Assembly (NCBI GenBank): GCA_027486675.1
Contig: JAIXOQ010000008.1
Coordinates: 62,001 to 126,000 of the forward strand
Reading direction: 5' to 3'
DNA length: 64,000 bases
Source of the DNA: Pseudomonadota bacterium
GTDB lineage: Bacteria > Bdellovibrionota > UBA1018 > CAIMNF01
Made by a program: the position numbers and the translations under genes. This document shows positions 19,644 to 29,822 of the stretch, in pieces; position 1 is the stretch's first letter, and each line of letters begins with the position of its first letter. The notes beneath the pieces are model-generated. The model worked only from the letters and a program-made list of their open reading frames with translations. It had not been told where the DNA came from and made no database searches.

Positions 19644-20101
19644 TGAAAACACGTAGGTTCGCTCTGCTTTTTGTGGCTCTCGTATGTGGTTGCTCGTCGC
19701 TCCCAAAAGTAGAGCATAAGGTCTATAAATTTCCGCCCGCGAATGCCTTTGTCGATAGCCCTCCTGCGGGCAAACAGTACACGGTGCTGGGATGGGTGCG
19801 TGCGAAAACTCCGTTTGTGACGATGGATCCAGACAGCAACCTTAAGGCCCTATGCGCGAATTATTACAATAAAGCCGTGGCGTCTTTGTTGATGGAGGCA
19901 AAGAAAGCCGGCGGTGATGCAGTGGCCGAGATCCGTTCGGTTACGTTTCTATTGAATGGAAAAATCGAAGAGCACGTGACTCCCGAATGTTCCGATGACG
20001 GGGGCGAGGGAGAGATTCTGGTGCGGGGGGTTGCTGTCCGTTACAAAGTGGCCCCTTTGCCTGCGCCTCGCGGCACCAAAGCAGCCCAGTTACCCAAGTA
20101 G
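19640..20101 (+). CDS. Hypothetical lipoprotein
   Basis: MKTRRFALLFVALVCGCSSLPK lipobox-like; ATGA-type overlap with previous CDS. Confidence 0.65.
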   Translation: MMKTRRFALLFVALVCGCSSLPKVEHKVYKFPPANAFVDSPPAGKQYTVLGWVRAKTPFVTMDPDSNLKALCANYYNKAVASLLMEAKKAGGDAVAEIRSVTFLLNGKIEEHVTPECSDDGGEGEILVRGVAVRYKVAPLPAPRGTKAAQLPK

Positions 20102-20259
20102 AGATAGGGACATCCTGTTGCCAAGCTCGGGCAGCGCCGCGCAGACGCCAGTAACTATCTGAATTCAAAAGGAAAAAGGCAGCAGCAGGCGCAGTCAAAT
20201 GGGCCAGTTTGCAAGAGATGGACTATTTGGGTCTGCCTTGGCAGAATCTGGAGCTCCTC

Positions 20260-21564
20260 ATGGCTTTCTTGCGGCTCCCTCTGCTCATCTTCCTTTTCTT
20301 GGTCTCTCAGTCTGGCCACTCTGCCACTTTGCCGAACACCTACTTGAAATTCTTTTGCAAAATCGCGGTTTCAGATTTTTATTGGGCGCGTCTGTTCGAT
20401 GTGCGTCATCTGGACTCAGCGCTCATCAGTATTGATGAACTGTTCTATAAAGCCCAGACAGGTGGGCGTGCTGCGACCCCAATGTTAGATCAGTACTATC
20501 CGGCTGGCTTAAGACAGCAGCTCGAGCAGCATGTCTCCGATATTTCAAACACCCTGAAAGAGGAAGATTATTTCTATGTAGATACTCGAGACTACTTACG
20601 TTTCATTCGGAAGTTTGAATCGGATCAGCTCGATGATTTGATCCTTTTGCATCCCGAAATTCTGGAGCAGGCGTTAAGTATCTCACGTAGATCCCTGTTA
20701 CTCGGATACCAGGAATACGCTGACCAGGTAAAAAGAGGACAGCTTGTTACCAACAAGGACGTCTTAAAGAACCTCCTCGCCTCAGCTTTCTTTCATGATC
20801 CCGCAGCAGTTATTGGCACTATCAAGAAATCCTATGCAAACACCTATCTCCCAAAAAAAGAAGCAGCCGGGATCGGGTATCGTCATACGAAAGAGGAAGT
20901 CGCGCAATTTCTGACCTCCGCCTTCGACACGTACCTTTTATCCGTAGAAGAGCGTTTATCGCATGTGCAAGTTGGAGTTTTCTTGCCAACGGATCAGGCC
21001 CTATCGGTGGATGCTCATGCTCTAACGTTTGGGCTTCCCATCCAGTGGTTACCCATATTCAATACGGAGAAGGACCTACATGGCTCTACCGCAAGTTCAG
21101 GTGTAGCGACACTTGTTTACGTGGAGCAATCCATCGAAGCGATGCAACGCATGGCGTACACCATAGAGAAGACAAAAAAGAACAATGCAACGTGGGTCTT
21201 TAATAATTACTTAGCGGTGCAGGGTATCCTATCAACAGCTCAGCAGAATGTACGCACATACAGAAAGAGGCGCCTCGCTTTAGGGGTTTTTTTGCTGAGT
21301 CACGAACAATGGATGTGGCTCGGCGGCGATGTCGATCCCGTACTGACTGTGGCTGGTTTAAAAAAAATGTGGCAAGAAATCTCTAAAAGAAGGTATAGCG
21401 AAAGTGGCGCTATTGATCCGCTGAGTAGTTTTGCTCGCATGCTTGGGTTACTGAATGCGGATTCACGAGAATGGGGTCGAGGGAAGGATACAAAGCCCTA
21501 CACAGAGGCTGAATTGGGAAGGATGCTCGGAGTACTCATCGCATCCTCTCAAGGGACTGAGTAA
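20260..21564 (+). CDS. Secreted hypothetical protein
   Basis: Long ORF; signal peptide-like MAFLRLPLLIFLFLVSQSGHSA from internal ATG 20260. Confidence 0.65.
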   Translation: MAFLRLPLLIFLFLVSQSGHSATLPNTYLKFFCKIAVSDFYWARLFDVRHLDSALISIDELFYKAQTGGRAATPMLDQYYPAGLRQQLEQHVSDISNTLKEEDYFYVDTRDYLRFIRKFESDQLDDLILLHPEILEQALSISRRSLLLGYQEYADQVKRGQLVTNKDVLKNLLASAFFHDPAAVIGTIKKSYANTYLPKKEAAGIGYRHTKEEVAQFLTSAFDTYLLSVEERLSHVQVGVFLPTDQALSVDAHALTFGLPIQWLPIFNTEKDLHGSTASSGVATLVYVEQSIEAMQRMAYTIEKTKKNNATWVFNNYLAVQGILSTAQQNVRTYRKRRLALGVFLLSHEQWMWLGGDVDPVLTVAGLKKMWQEISKRRYSESGAIDPLSSFARMLGLLNADSREWGRGKDTKPYTEAELGRMLGVLIASSQGTE

Positions 21565-21586
21565 CTAAGTAGGGGGGGGTGCTGTT

Positions 21587-22324
21587 GTGAGTCTGAGAAT
21601 AGTTTTTCTGCTGCTCCTCCTCTTTATTCAGTCTTCCCTGCCTGAGTACACTGCTCAAGCCGCGCCATTACCGAAGCTTGAAGACCTGGTGATCACTCGG
21701 CTCAGTGAGGAGTTCGAACTCAATTTATTCTACCTGCTCGGCGAGGGTGAGTTTTGCATGAGTGCAGCTGAAGGCGCACCTCCTTACCTGAAGCCAGGTC
21801 GGAAGCTACTTGCGCGCATCCACCTGGAAGTGCAGAGCGCCCGCGAAGCCATGGCCGTGAAAGAAAACCCAAGTCTGATCGAGGTTCAGCGTCAGTATTA
21901 TTTCTTTAAGCGACATTGGGATCCTTCAGCAATGATGGAGCTCAGAAAATTCATGTTGCCCCACGAGTTTCTCAACCTCCCACCACCCGCTCCCGAGGTC
22001 TATAGAGAAACACAGAGGAAGCGTGTCGACCGAGCGAGGCCGGTCCTAGAGACAGCTCTCCTCATTCAAGATGGGAGCTACGTTCTTGGGAGCAGGCTCG
22101 CGCAGCAAACGGGGTCCATCAGCCTTTTGGATGCCTTTGAGCTGTTTGTGACACGGATGCGTGAGGGGAGTGCGCTCGCATCCCGAGAGAACTTTAAAGA
22201 AAAGAGTATTGCGGACGCCTACCGACTGGCAGAGGGCCACAAAGAAGAAGAGAGCGTTAATTTTTCGACGCTCGTTGGCTTTATCGACGGCTATTTTCAG
22301 TCCCTCATGAAGCGCGGCCTCTAA
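21587..22324 (+). CDS. Secreted hypothetical protein, GTG start behind a G8 tract
   Basis: Signal peptide-like MSLRIVFLLLLLFIQSSLPEYTAQA; ORF spacing consistent with co-transcription with upstream CDS. Confidence 0.65.
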   Translation: MSLRIVFLLLLLFIQSSLPEYTAQAAPLPKLEDLVITRLSEEFELNLFYLLGEGEFCMSAAEGAPPYLKPGRKLLARIHLEVQSAREAMAVKENPSLIEVQRQYYFFKRHWDPSAMMELRKFMLPHEFLNLPPPAPEVYRETQRKRVDRARPVLETALLIQDGSYVLGSRLAQQTGSISLLDAFELFVTRMREGSALASRENFKEKSIADAYRLAEGHKEEESVNFSTLVGFIDGYFQSLMKRGL

Positions 22325-22420
22325 CGCGCTGCGCAAACGCGTAATCGGATCACCTCCCTTTAGTTCAGTCAAACTCCCACCGATAAGATCGAAGTAGACC
22401 CGTGGGAGAAAAAGGGCAGC

Positions 22421-24349
22421 ATGAGCGATCCTGTACTCAAGAAATTCGGGAAGTACTTCCTCCTCGATAGGATCGGGGAAGGGGGTATGGCAGAGATCTT
22501 TCGCGCGCGGCTTGCTGCGGGCGATACCTCTCACCGTCTCCTAGTCATCAAAAGGATTCATGCAAGCGCTTCGCAGAATGCCGACTTTGCTGGAATGTTT
22601 CGAAGCGAAATCCAAGTCACTATGCGTTTCACGCATCCTAATATCGTTCAGCTCTATGATTCGGGTGAGGAAAATGGCCAGGCTTTCATCGCGATGGAGT
22701 GGGTCGATGGACGTAACCTAAGACAAATCCACACGAAACTCGCCGCCATTCGAGAAAAAACTCCTATTGAAGTCTCTTGCTACATCGCTGAACAAGCGGC
22801 ATCAGGGCTTCACTACGCACATACATTTCGCGATCGAATCACAGGACAGCCGTTAAAGGTAGTACATCGCGACGTATCGCCTCAAAATATCATCGTATCT
22901 TTTGATGGAAATGTAAAAGTGATCGACTTCGGTGTTGCTAAAGCAACTACAAATGCGGACGCGACCCGTGCAGGCGTAATCAAGGGGAAACTCAGTTATC
23001 TATCTCCGGAGCAAGTCACTGGGGATGAAGTAGATCCGCAGACCGATGTATTCGCACTTGGCATAGTTTTGTGGGAATCCCTGACCGGAAAAAGACTTTT
23101 TTTAGCAGAGGGTGAAAACGATTTTAAGGTTCTTAAAATGATTGAGGCCTGCAACAGCGTAGTGAGACCGCCTTCAGAGTTTAATAGTTCTATTCCTCGT
23201 GAGTTAGATCTGATTGTTCTTCAGGCTCTTGCGCGGGAAAAGAGCAGAAGGTTCCGGACTGCCGAAGAGTTCAGTAAAGCATTACGACGATTTGTTGCGA
23301 CCAACTATCCTGAAGTTGCGGCAACGGAGATTGCACATTACATCAAGAGGGTTTTTGCCGATAGTATTGTGGAAGATCGACGACTTCTTCAGGAACTGAA
23401 TGCAGAAGCTACCCAGTTGATCCGTCTCGTAGAGGGTCCAAAAGCCACAGTCACTCATTCTGTCACTACGACCCCGCAAGGTCAGGCAGGCACCACCATG
23501 GCGAATCTTGGTGTGCGCTTTCAAAAGGACGAGATTAAAGTCGCCGATCGTATTGAAGTTGCAGGGCGCATCGCGCCTACATTTAAGCAGGTCACCGCTC
23601 GCCCAAGCGCTACTCAGACTCAAAGCCAATCTCTCGACACGCGTCCGTCTCGGTCCGTGCGGCGCCAGACATTGAGCTTCGATCGGGGTGAGCGTGATTC
23701 GAGTGGTTTAGCAAAATTCGCCTCGTTTTTCTTTGTAGTGGGTGGGGTTGCAGCGGGCGTGTGGTACCTCAATCATGCCGGATATGTTCAATTTCCAGGG
23801 GTCAAAGCGGTCGATCCGACTTCCGTAGGTGAAGAAGTAAAGACCGCGGAACCAGTGGGCAAGCAAGCGTCTCTGATCATTCGGCCGATTCCAGATTTAG
23901 ATTCACTCAGGACAAATATTTATGTGAATCGTGAGTTATTGCCTCCCGGGGATCGTAAGGCGCTCATCAAACTCGGTGAACCCATTGTAATAGTTGTTGA
24001 ACGCCCTGGATTTGTAACCTTTCGCAAAGAATTCATGCTGAGCGAGTCCGAAGTACTCAATGGTGTATGGGAAGAACAGGTACGCCTTGAGCCTATGACT
24101 TACGGCCGCTTATCAGTCTCAACAGATCCCCCTCTTGCGGACGTGACGATTCGATCGGTGGATCGTACGCCTGCTGCTGGTAGTAAGCCTTGGATTATGC
24201 GAGCCCCCTTTGAAGGGCAGAAGGTTCCGGCTGGGCGTTACGAGTTGATCTTTCAGAACCAAGTTCTTGGAATGAGTGCAAATAGACATATCGTGATCCG
24301 TGAAGGTTCAGACCAAAAACTCAATGTGCAGTTGAAACTAGATCGTTAG
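22421..24349 (+). CDS. Eukaryotic-like Ser/Thr protein kinase with C-terminal TM and PEGA-like region
   Basis: GKYFLLDRIGEGGMAEIFRAR, VVHRDVSPQNIIVSFDGNVKVIDFGVAKA, KLSYLSPEQVTGDEVDPQTDVFALGIVLWE; TM FASFFFVVGGVAAGVWYLNH. Confidence 0.95.
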   Translation: MSDPVLKKFGKYFLLDRIGEGGMAEIFRARLAAGDTSHRLLVIKRIHASASQNADFAGMFRSEIQVTMRFTHPNIVQLYDSGEENGQAFIAMEWVDGRNLRQIHTKLAAIREKTPIEVSCYIAEQAASGLHYAHTFRDRITGQPLKVVHRDVSPQNIIVSFDGNVKVIDFGVAKATTNADATRAGVIKGKLSYLSPEQVTGDEVDPQTDVFALGIVLWESLTGKRLFLAEGENDFKVLKMIEACNSVVRPPSEFNSSIPRELDLIVLQALAREKSRRFRTAEEFSKALRRFVATNYPEVAATEIAHYIKRVFADSIVEDRRLLQELNAEATQLIRLVEGPKATVTHSVTTTPQGQAGTTMANLGVRFQKDEIKVADRIEVAGRIAPTFKQVTARPSATQTQSQSLDTRPSRSVRRQTLSFDRGERDSSGLAKFASFFFVVGGVAAGVWYLNHAGYVQFPGVKAVDPTSVGEEVKTAEPVGKQASLIIRPIPDLDSLRTNIYVNRELLPPGDRKALIKLGEPIVIVVERPGFVTFRKEFMLSESEVLNGVWEEQVRLEPMTYGRLSVSTDPPLADVTIRSVDRTPAAGSKPWIMRAPFEGQKVPAGRYELIFQNQVLGMSANRHIVIREGSDQKLNVQLKLDR

Positions 24350-25017
24350 GATTCAAAGCGATAACCCACACCATAAATACTATGAATATGTTTGGTGAGG
24401 CTCGGTAGTTTCTTGCGAAGCGATCGAATATGCACATCAATAGTGCGATCTGAGGTTTGACTTGCATCGTCTTTCCAGAGTTCCTTCATGATTTCAGCCC
24501 TGGATACGACTACGCCTTTTTTCAGAGCTAAGTACCGTAGAATGTCGTATTCGGTCAGGGTGAGACTAATCCTCTTTCCTTCAAAGAGGACTTCTCTGGT
24601 GCTGGTATCTAAGACAAAGGGCCCGGCTTGTATCATCGTACGATTCGTTGTTTTTCTGCGTTCGATACAAGACTTCAGTCGGGATAGGACTTCCTTATAA
24701 TCAAAAGGTTTAGGGATGTAATCGTCAGCACCAACAGAAAGTCCATAGGTGATGTCGGTTGTTGTGTTTCTGGAAGACAGAAAAATGACGGGTATGAGGC
24801 GTGTTCTTTCGTCCTCTTTGAGAAGTTTGCACGTGTCGTAGCCATTGAGTACCGGCATCACGACATCCATAAGAATGAGGCTAGGAGTTTCGGCGCGTGC
24901 AATCTCTAACCCTTTGATCCCATTCTCTGCGACAAGCACCTTAAATTCTCGTGCAAGCATTACTTCCATAAAACGACGCGTGTCGAGGTTGTCCTCGATG
25001 AGGAGAATGCTTTCCAT
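24346..25017 (-). CDS. OmpR-family response regulator (no adjacent histidine kinase)
   Basis: ILLIEDNLDTRRFMEV...LILMDVVMPVLNGYDTCKLL...KPFDYKEVLSRL, winged helix LTEYDILRYLALKKGVVVSRAEIMKELW...VDVHIRSLRKKL-like. Confidence 0.93.
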   Translation of the reverse strand: MESILLIEDNLDTRRFMEVMLAREFKVLVAENGIKGLEIARAETPSLILMDVVMPVLNGYDTCKLLKEDERTRLIPVIFLSSRNTTTDITYGLSVGADDYIPKPFDYKEVLSRLKSCIERRKTTNRTMIQAGPFVLDTSTREVLFEGKRISLTLTEYDILRYLALKKGVVVSRAEIMKELWKDDASQTSDRTIDVHIRSLRKKLPSLTKHIHSIYGVGYRFES

Positions 25018-25120
25018 GTCTTAACAATTAGCTTCGCACAGTTTTTATAATAATATGACGTGTCAAAACTCTGGTGCACAGGATGACTCTTAATCAGCAC
25101 TTTTCGACCGATAAGAAAGG

Positions 25121-26212
25121 GTGAAGGCGTCCCTAACTCTCATTCTGATAGGAACTCTGTGCGGCGCAGACAATGCGAGCGCACGGCTTACGGATAATCC
25201 TCAGTCGCGCTACCTCAATGCACGTGCCGCTGCGATGGGTGATGCGTCCCTTCCGCTGGTCGAAGATCTTGGCCTTGCCTTAATGCAAAACCCCGCAGGT
25301 CTGGCTACGCGTCACGGGCTCAGTGGACAGACCGACATCATCACAGAATTTACGCCTGGTGCAGCAAGTGCAGTGGGTAGTGGTGTTGGGAGCGGTTTCT
25401 CATTGAGTAATCTTTCCAAGGCAAGTTTAGATAATTTCTCAGCCTTGGTGGGCATGGGACTTCAGGTTTTTCCTGCCATCGCTTGGAGTGGTTTGACTGC
25501 AGGTGTTTTATTTCAAGAACGCATCCGCGTGACCAATGACGGGACAAAACAGCAGAGCCAGTTTGTGAATCAGTTCATTCCAACTCTGGGTTACGGGATA
25601 CCCCTAGCTCGTGGCTTATTACGTGTGGGATATGCCCTTCAATTTGTGAATACCTCTATCGCAAACAATGATGCGGACGTCGCAACTGCACCAACGGCGT
25701 TCTCAGAAAATTCAAAAGTAGGTCAGGGGGTCTCACATAACGCCTCCTTTAATCTCATTGTTCCAGTGCGATATCGGCCAACATTGAGCTTAGCTGCTCG
25801 AAACATTTTCGGCCTTCGATACAATAGCGGTACATTGCTCAAACGTGCGAGTAGCACCTCGGGGACCCCAGAAAATGAATCCATGACGGTGGATGCTGCA
25901 TTTTCAATTGAGCCCAGAATTTATGGAGACGTTACTTCGATCTGGAGCATTCAAGTGAGAGATCTTTGGGATGCACAAGGGCTGAACTTGATGAGCAAGA
26001 TCGGCATTGGGACCGAGATCAATTTTTTTAGATCGCTTGGCCTGAGAGCGGGCTACACGGCCAATGAGTTCTCCTTTGGATTTGGATTTCGATTCACCGA
26101 TAGCAAGCTTGATTTTGCTATGTATAAGGATCGAGACCTCGCAGGTATAGGGCCAGAATTTAATACTCGTTACATGATTCAATACAGCTTTAGTTTTGGG
26201 GGGCACCGATAG
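25121..26212 (+). CDS. Outer-membrane beta-barrel (PorV/UPF0164-like) protein
   Basis: SRYLNARAAAMGDASLPLVEDLGLALMQNPAGLA N-terminus and amphipathic C-terminal strands (YMIQYSFSFGGHR). Confidence 0.6.
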   Translation: MKASLTLILIGTLCGADNASARLTDNPQSRYLNARAAAMGDASLPLVEDLGLALMQNPAGLATRHGLSGQTDIITEFTPGAASAVGSGVGSGFSLSNLSKASLDNFSALVGMGLQVFPAIAWSGLTAGVLFQERIRVTNDGTKQQSQFVNQFIPTLGYGIPLARGLLRVGYALQFVNTSIANNDADVATAPTAFSENSKVGQGVSHNASFNLIVPVRYRPTLSLAARNIFGLRYNSGTLLKRASSTSGTPENESMTVDAAFSIEPRIYGDVTSIWSIQVRDLWDAQGLNLMSKIGIGTEINFFRSLGLRAGYTANEFSFGFGFRFTDSKLDFAMYKDRDLAGIGPEFNTRYMIQYSFSFGGHR

Positions 26213-27316
26213 ATGCAGTGGCACACCTACGATGAACGCACGCATGGATTGTGGAAAGATCAGCTCATCCAGCTCGAGGTTGCGGCACGGATGAATTTTA
26301 GAAATATGAATCTCCCATGGGTATGGATTGACCGCAGACGCAGTGATGCTGAAGCGATCGCACTTGAGTGCCGGTCTTCCGGACTCTATCCCGTGCTGGT
26401 ACTTGAGGCAGATTGCAGACCCCAGGATGTTGTATTAAATGAAGTATGGGCTGGAGTGATTTCCGTCCCCCTGCGTCTCTCGGAACTACTCACTCTGTCC
26501 CGCTTGCTTCGGCTTGAGCAAATCAAAGCTTCTTTGCGTGAGGATCAACGCACAATCACTGCGTCGAGCAGTAAGCTTGAGATCGTGCACTCGATCTTAG
26601 AGCGCGCGCGTGAGGCGACCCGGCCGGATCGATTTGCAGGATTAAAAGGCGTACGGGTAGGCGCAAGACATGTTGTGGGTGATGCAAGTGGCGGTGACTT
26701 TTTTGACGTCTTTGAATCCTCTAGGTCTCAGACCACAAACATTATTCTTGCGGACTCTTCTAACTACACAGTTTCTTCTGCGTTTGTGGGAATGTTACTC
26801 GGCACAGGTGTCAAGATTGCCGAAGAAACGGGCGTTGCAGTTCATGCTTGGGTCCAAGCTATACAGAAGGAATTATTACGTGCTCTTGAAAATGACGGCG
26901 CGCTATCCTTATTTTTAGGTCGCCTCTCAAAGAGAGATTTAACTTTGGATTATCAGCTCTATGGAACCTGTGAGGCTTTTGTGGTGAGTCCGGAAGGCGT
27001 GGTCACACGTCTTAAGAAGACGGGTCCTAAGATTGATTCGCACACGAGCTTCAACGATCTGCCGGAGTGTTCCATCCAGGTGCGGCCCAAAGACAGAATC
27101 ATTCTTTTGTCCGATGGATTGATGCACCGATTAGAGGGTGTGGCCCAACTTTCGAAGGTAATCGGGGAGTTACGGGAAAAGAACCCCACTCAGCTTGCTG
27201 AAGAACTAGCGTTTCAAGCACGCAAAGAGTCAGAAAACAAAGGGAGAGCCGACGATCTCAGTGTAGTTGTGATCGAAGTCGAAGCGCGGTTCTTACGTTT
27301 AGCCAGCGGAGCTTAG
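26213..27316 (+). CDS. SpoIIE-family PP2C-type protein phosphatase
   Basis: GVRVGARHVVGDASGGDFFDVFES...NIILADSS...IILLSDGLMHRLEG...KGRADDLSVVVIE. Confidence 0.8.
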   Translation: MQWHTYDERTHGLWKDQLIQLEVAARMNFRNMNLPWVWIDRRRSDAEAIALECRSSGLYPVLVLEADCRPQDVVLNEVWAGVISVPLRLSELLTLSRLLRLEQIKASLREDQRTITASSSKLEIVHSILERAREATRPDRFAGLKGVRVGARHVVGDASGGDFFDVFESSRSQTTNIILADSSNYTVSSAFVGMLLGTGVKIAEETGVAVHAWVQAIQKELLRALENDGALSLFLGRLSKRDLTLDYQLYGTCEAFVVSPEGVVTRLKKTGPKIDSHTSFNDLPECSIQVRPKDRIILLSDGLMHRLEGVAQLSKVIGELREKNPTQLAEELAFQARKESENKGRADDLSVVVIEVEARFLRLASGA

Positions 27317-27399
27317 GCGAACGTAAGTGGACGTGAGCCGAGCAGGGCTCGGATAATGCGACGTAGCTGTTTCATTTAGGTCTAAACTAGCACTGGAGC

Positions 27400-28557
27400 C
27401 TAGATGGCAGCAAGTCCGTTCTCAATGTCTTCAATCAAGTCGGCACAGTCTTCAATGCCCACGCTAAAACGAATCAAGTTGTCGGTAATGCCCAGTTTCT
27501 CACGCGTTCCTGGAGGGACGGAGGCATGGGTCATGATGCTTGGGATCTCGATCAGGGACTCGACGCCTCCTAAACTCTCAGCAAGGGTAAAGAGCTTTAA
27601 TCGCGATAAGAACAGGTTGGCTTCTTTACTTCCCCCTCGGACTCGAACGCTCATCATTCCGCCAAAACCCTTCATCTGACGTTTTGCAAGCTCATGTTCA
27701 GGATGTGATTTGAGTCCAGGGTAAATCACGTGCTCTACTTTTTTGTGGGCTGAGAGATGTTCGGCAATCGTCATGGCATTGCGTTGGTGTGCATCCATCC
27801 GAACATGAAGCGTTTTGAGGCCCCTTAAGATCAAGAAGCAATCCCATGGACCGGGCACTGCGCCCGACGCATTCTGCAGAAATCGTAGGTCTTGCGCGAT
27901 CTTGGCATCGCTGGTGAGTGCGATTCCACCGACGACGTCGCTGTGGCCGTTGATGTACTTTGTCGATGAATGCATCACGATGTCTGCGCCGAGCGCGAGT
28001 GGGTTTTGGAACGCGGGACTCATGAAGGTATTGTCGACGACGGCTTTTGCTCCATGTTTGTGCGCCAGCGCGCTCAGTCGTTCGATATCCAAGATCTTAA
28101 GCATGGGGTTCGTTGGAGTTTCGATCCACACCAGCCGTGTGTTGGGTTGGAATGCTTTTTCTGCTGCCTCTAAGTTGGTGAGGTCTACAAAAGTAAACTC
28201 CATTCCAAAGCGCCTAAGCACCTTATCAAAAAGACGGAAGGTTCCACCGTAAACATCGTCCGAGCACACCACGTGATCACCCGCTTGAAAGGTCTGAAGA
28301 ATGGTGTTCGTTGTGGCTAATCCTGACGCAAAAGCAATCCCTTGTGCTGCACCCTCTAAGCTTGCGACACATGCCTCAAGTGCTTCACGCGTTGGATTAT
28401 GCGTACGTGCATATTCATACCCACTGTGTTCGCCAGGGGACTTTTGAGCGTAGGTTGAGGTTTGAAATACAGGCACCATCACAGACCCTGTAATTTTTTC
28501 TGGCTCTTGTCCTGCATGAATCGCTCGAGTGCCTAGGCGATATTTTTCATTCTTCAT
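27400..28557 (-). CDS. Trans-sulfuration PLP enzyme (cystathionine gamma-synthase/lyase family)
   Basis: TRAIHAGQEPEKITGSVMVPVFQTSTYAQ, YARTHNPTREALEACVASLEG, DIVMHSSTKYINGHSDVVGG. Confidence 0.95.
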   Translation of the reverse strand: MKNEKYRLGTRAIHAGQEPEKITGSVMVPVFQTSTYAQKSPGEHSGYEYARTHNPTREALEACVASLEGAAQGIAFASGLATTNTILQTFQAGDHVVCSDDVYGGTFRLFDKVLRRFGMEFTFVDLTNLEAAEKAFQPNTRLVWIETPTNPMLKILDIERLSALAHKHGAKAVVDNTFMSPAFQNPLALGADIVMHSSTKYINGHSDVVGGIALTSDAKIAQDLRFLQNASGAVPGPWDCFLILRGLKTLHVRMDAHQRNAMTIAEHLSAHKKVEHVIYPGLKSHPEHELAKRQMKGFGGMMSVRVRGGSKEANLFLSRLKLFTLAESLGGVESLIEIPSIMTHASVPPGTREKLGITDNLIRFSVGIEDCADLIEDIENGLAAI

Positions 28558-29822
28558 TTTGTAAGCTCCTCAATTTCTAGTGCGGCTGCGATGGCGCTGA
28601 GTCTTGAGGCGGTTCCGTAAACCGCTTCAAGTGCTGGAAATTCAGATTGTGAACAATCCGACCAAGATTCTCTTAAGTCCTTCATGCAAAGCTTTCGAAA
28701 AAGCATCCCGGCACTATTGAGGTTATCGCTGTCTCCACGTTCCGCATTCGAGCGAATGAAGCCGCCCATGAGTTCATGACCAAACATGTAAATGACGGGC
28801 TCTGAGGAGGTTTGATCGACTAACATCTGCGTCGGAATCCCTTCTTGGACAATGACAGATCGGATGGGCTGTTTTCCTTTACCCATGCTCAGTTTGTTTT
28901 TCTCACGGCGATTTAAGGTTCTTACGTCTTCGCCGTTGTGGACTACATGGATACCGATACCATAGGTGCCTTTATCATTTTTGATGAAGATAGAGGGAGC
29001 ATGTTTGATGCCCCGCTTTTGATACTCTTCGTTGAGTTCCGTCATCATTGAGTCAACCGTTTGCGCCACTGTTTCTATGCCCGAGCCCTCAGAGAAATCG
29101 ACGTGATCCACAAGTTCAGTGCGCACTGTGAGGAGCCAAGGATCAATGGACAGAATCTGAGCCAGCTCGGTTGCGAGTCGGTTGTAGTGTCTAAAGTGAT
29201 CGCTCTTTTTTCTTTTGTGCCAACCTAAGCCAGGCGGAGGAAGGAGTTGCTGTGTGATCCCAGTGATCACTTCTGGAAAGCCAGCACTGAAGTCATTGTT
29301 ACAAATCACTAAGTCCGGCACGAACCCACTCCGGGTTCGGAGTCGATTCTCCGCATCTTTCTTAAGCTTTGAAAACTCGACCGGTGTGCCGGTAGTAGAT
29401 TCGAGTGTGAACTGATCGTTTTGTGAAACATTCTCATCACCGATCCAGCCGAGTTTGGTTTCATATCCCGCTTCGTTAAAGATTTGGAGCAAGAGCGAAA
29501 GATTTTCAACGTAGTAGCGGTTCTGAGTGTGTCCTTCCGGGAGAATCAGGATTTTTTGAGTGTTCTGTCCATTGGTTGCTTCTTTCATCCAGGTTTTTAG
29601 GATCTCCGGAGCAACAGCCAAATCGTCCTGGCAGATATTGTTAAATCCGGCGGGGAAAAGATTGCAATCGACGGGTGCAATTTTAAATCCGGAGTCTCTT
29701 AGGTCATAGGATGAATAGAATGGAGCTTTATGTTGAGAAAACTGCCGAAGGAACCATTGGTTCACATCGTTCCGGTGTTCGTAGATCGCGCAAGCTAAAG
29801 TGTGGGCAACGCCATTACTGAT
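28554..29822 (-). CDS. gshA: Glutamate--cysteine ligase (Acidithiobacillus-type GshA family)
   Basis: FSQHKAPFYSSYDLRDSGFKIAPVDCNLFPAGFNNICQDD...IFIKNDKGTYGIGIHVVHNGEDV...IVQEGIPTQ. Confidence 0.8.
   Translation of the reverse strand: MSNGVAHTLACAIYEHRNDVNQWFLRQFSQHKAPFYSSYDLRDSGFKIAPVDCNLFPAGFNNICQDDLAVAPEILKTWMKEATNGQNTQKILILPEGHTQNRYYVENLSLLLQIFNEAGYETKLGWIGDENVSQNDQFTLESTTGTPVEFSKLKKDAENRLRTRSGFVPDLVICNNDFSAGFPEVITGITQQLLPPPGLGWHKRKKSDHFRHYNRLATELAQILSIDPWLLTVRTELVDHVDFSEGSGIETVAQTVDSMMTELNEEYQKRGIKHAPSIFIKNDKGTYGIGIHVVHNGEDVRTLNRREKNKLSMGKGKQPIRSVIVQEGIPTQMLVDQTSSEPVIYMFGHELMGGFIRSNAERGDSDNLNSAGMLFRKLCMKDLRESWSDCSQSEFPALEAVYGTASRLSAIAAALEIEELTK

Noticed and set aside
23282-23629. 115-aa antisense ORF in the Ser/Thr kinase
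   Set aside because: No signal or domain; opposite a clear kinase.
27815-28252. 145-aa ORF antisense to the cystathionine gamma-synthase-like gene
   Set aside because: Shadow ORF; the minus-strand enzyme is clearly the real gene.
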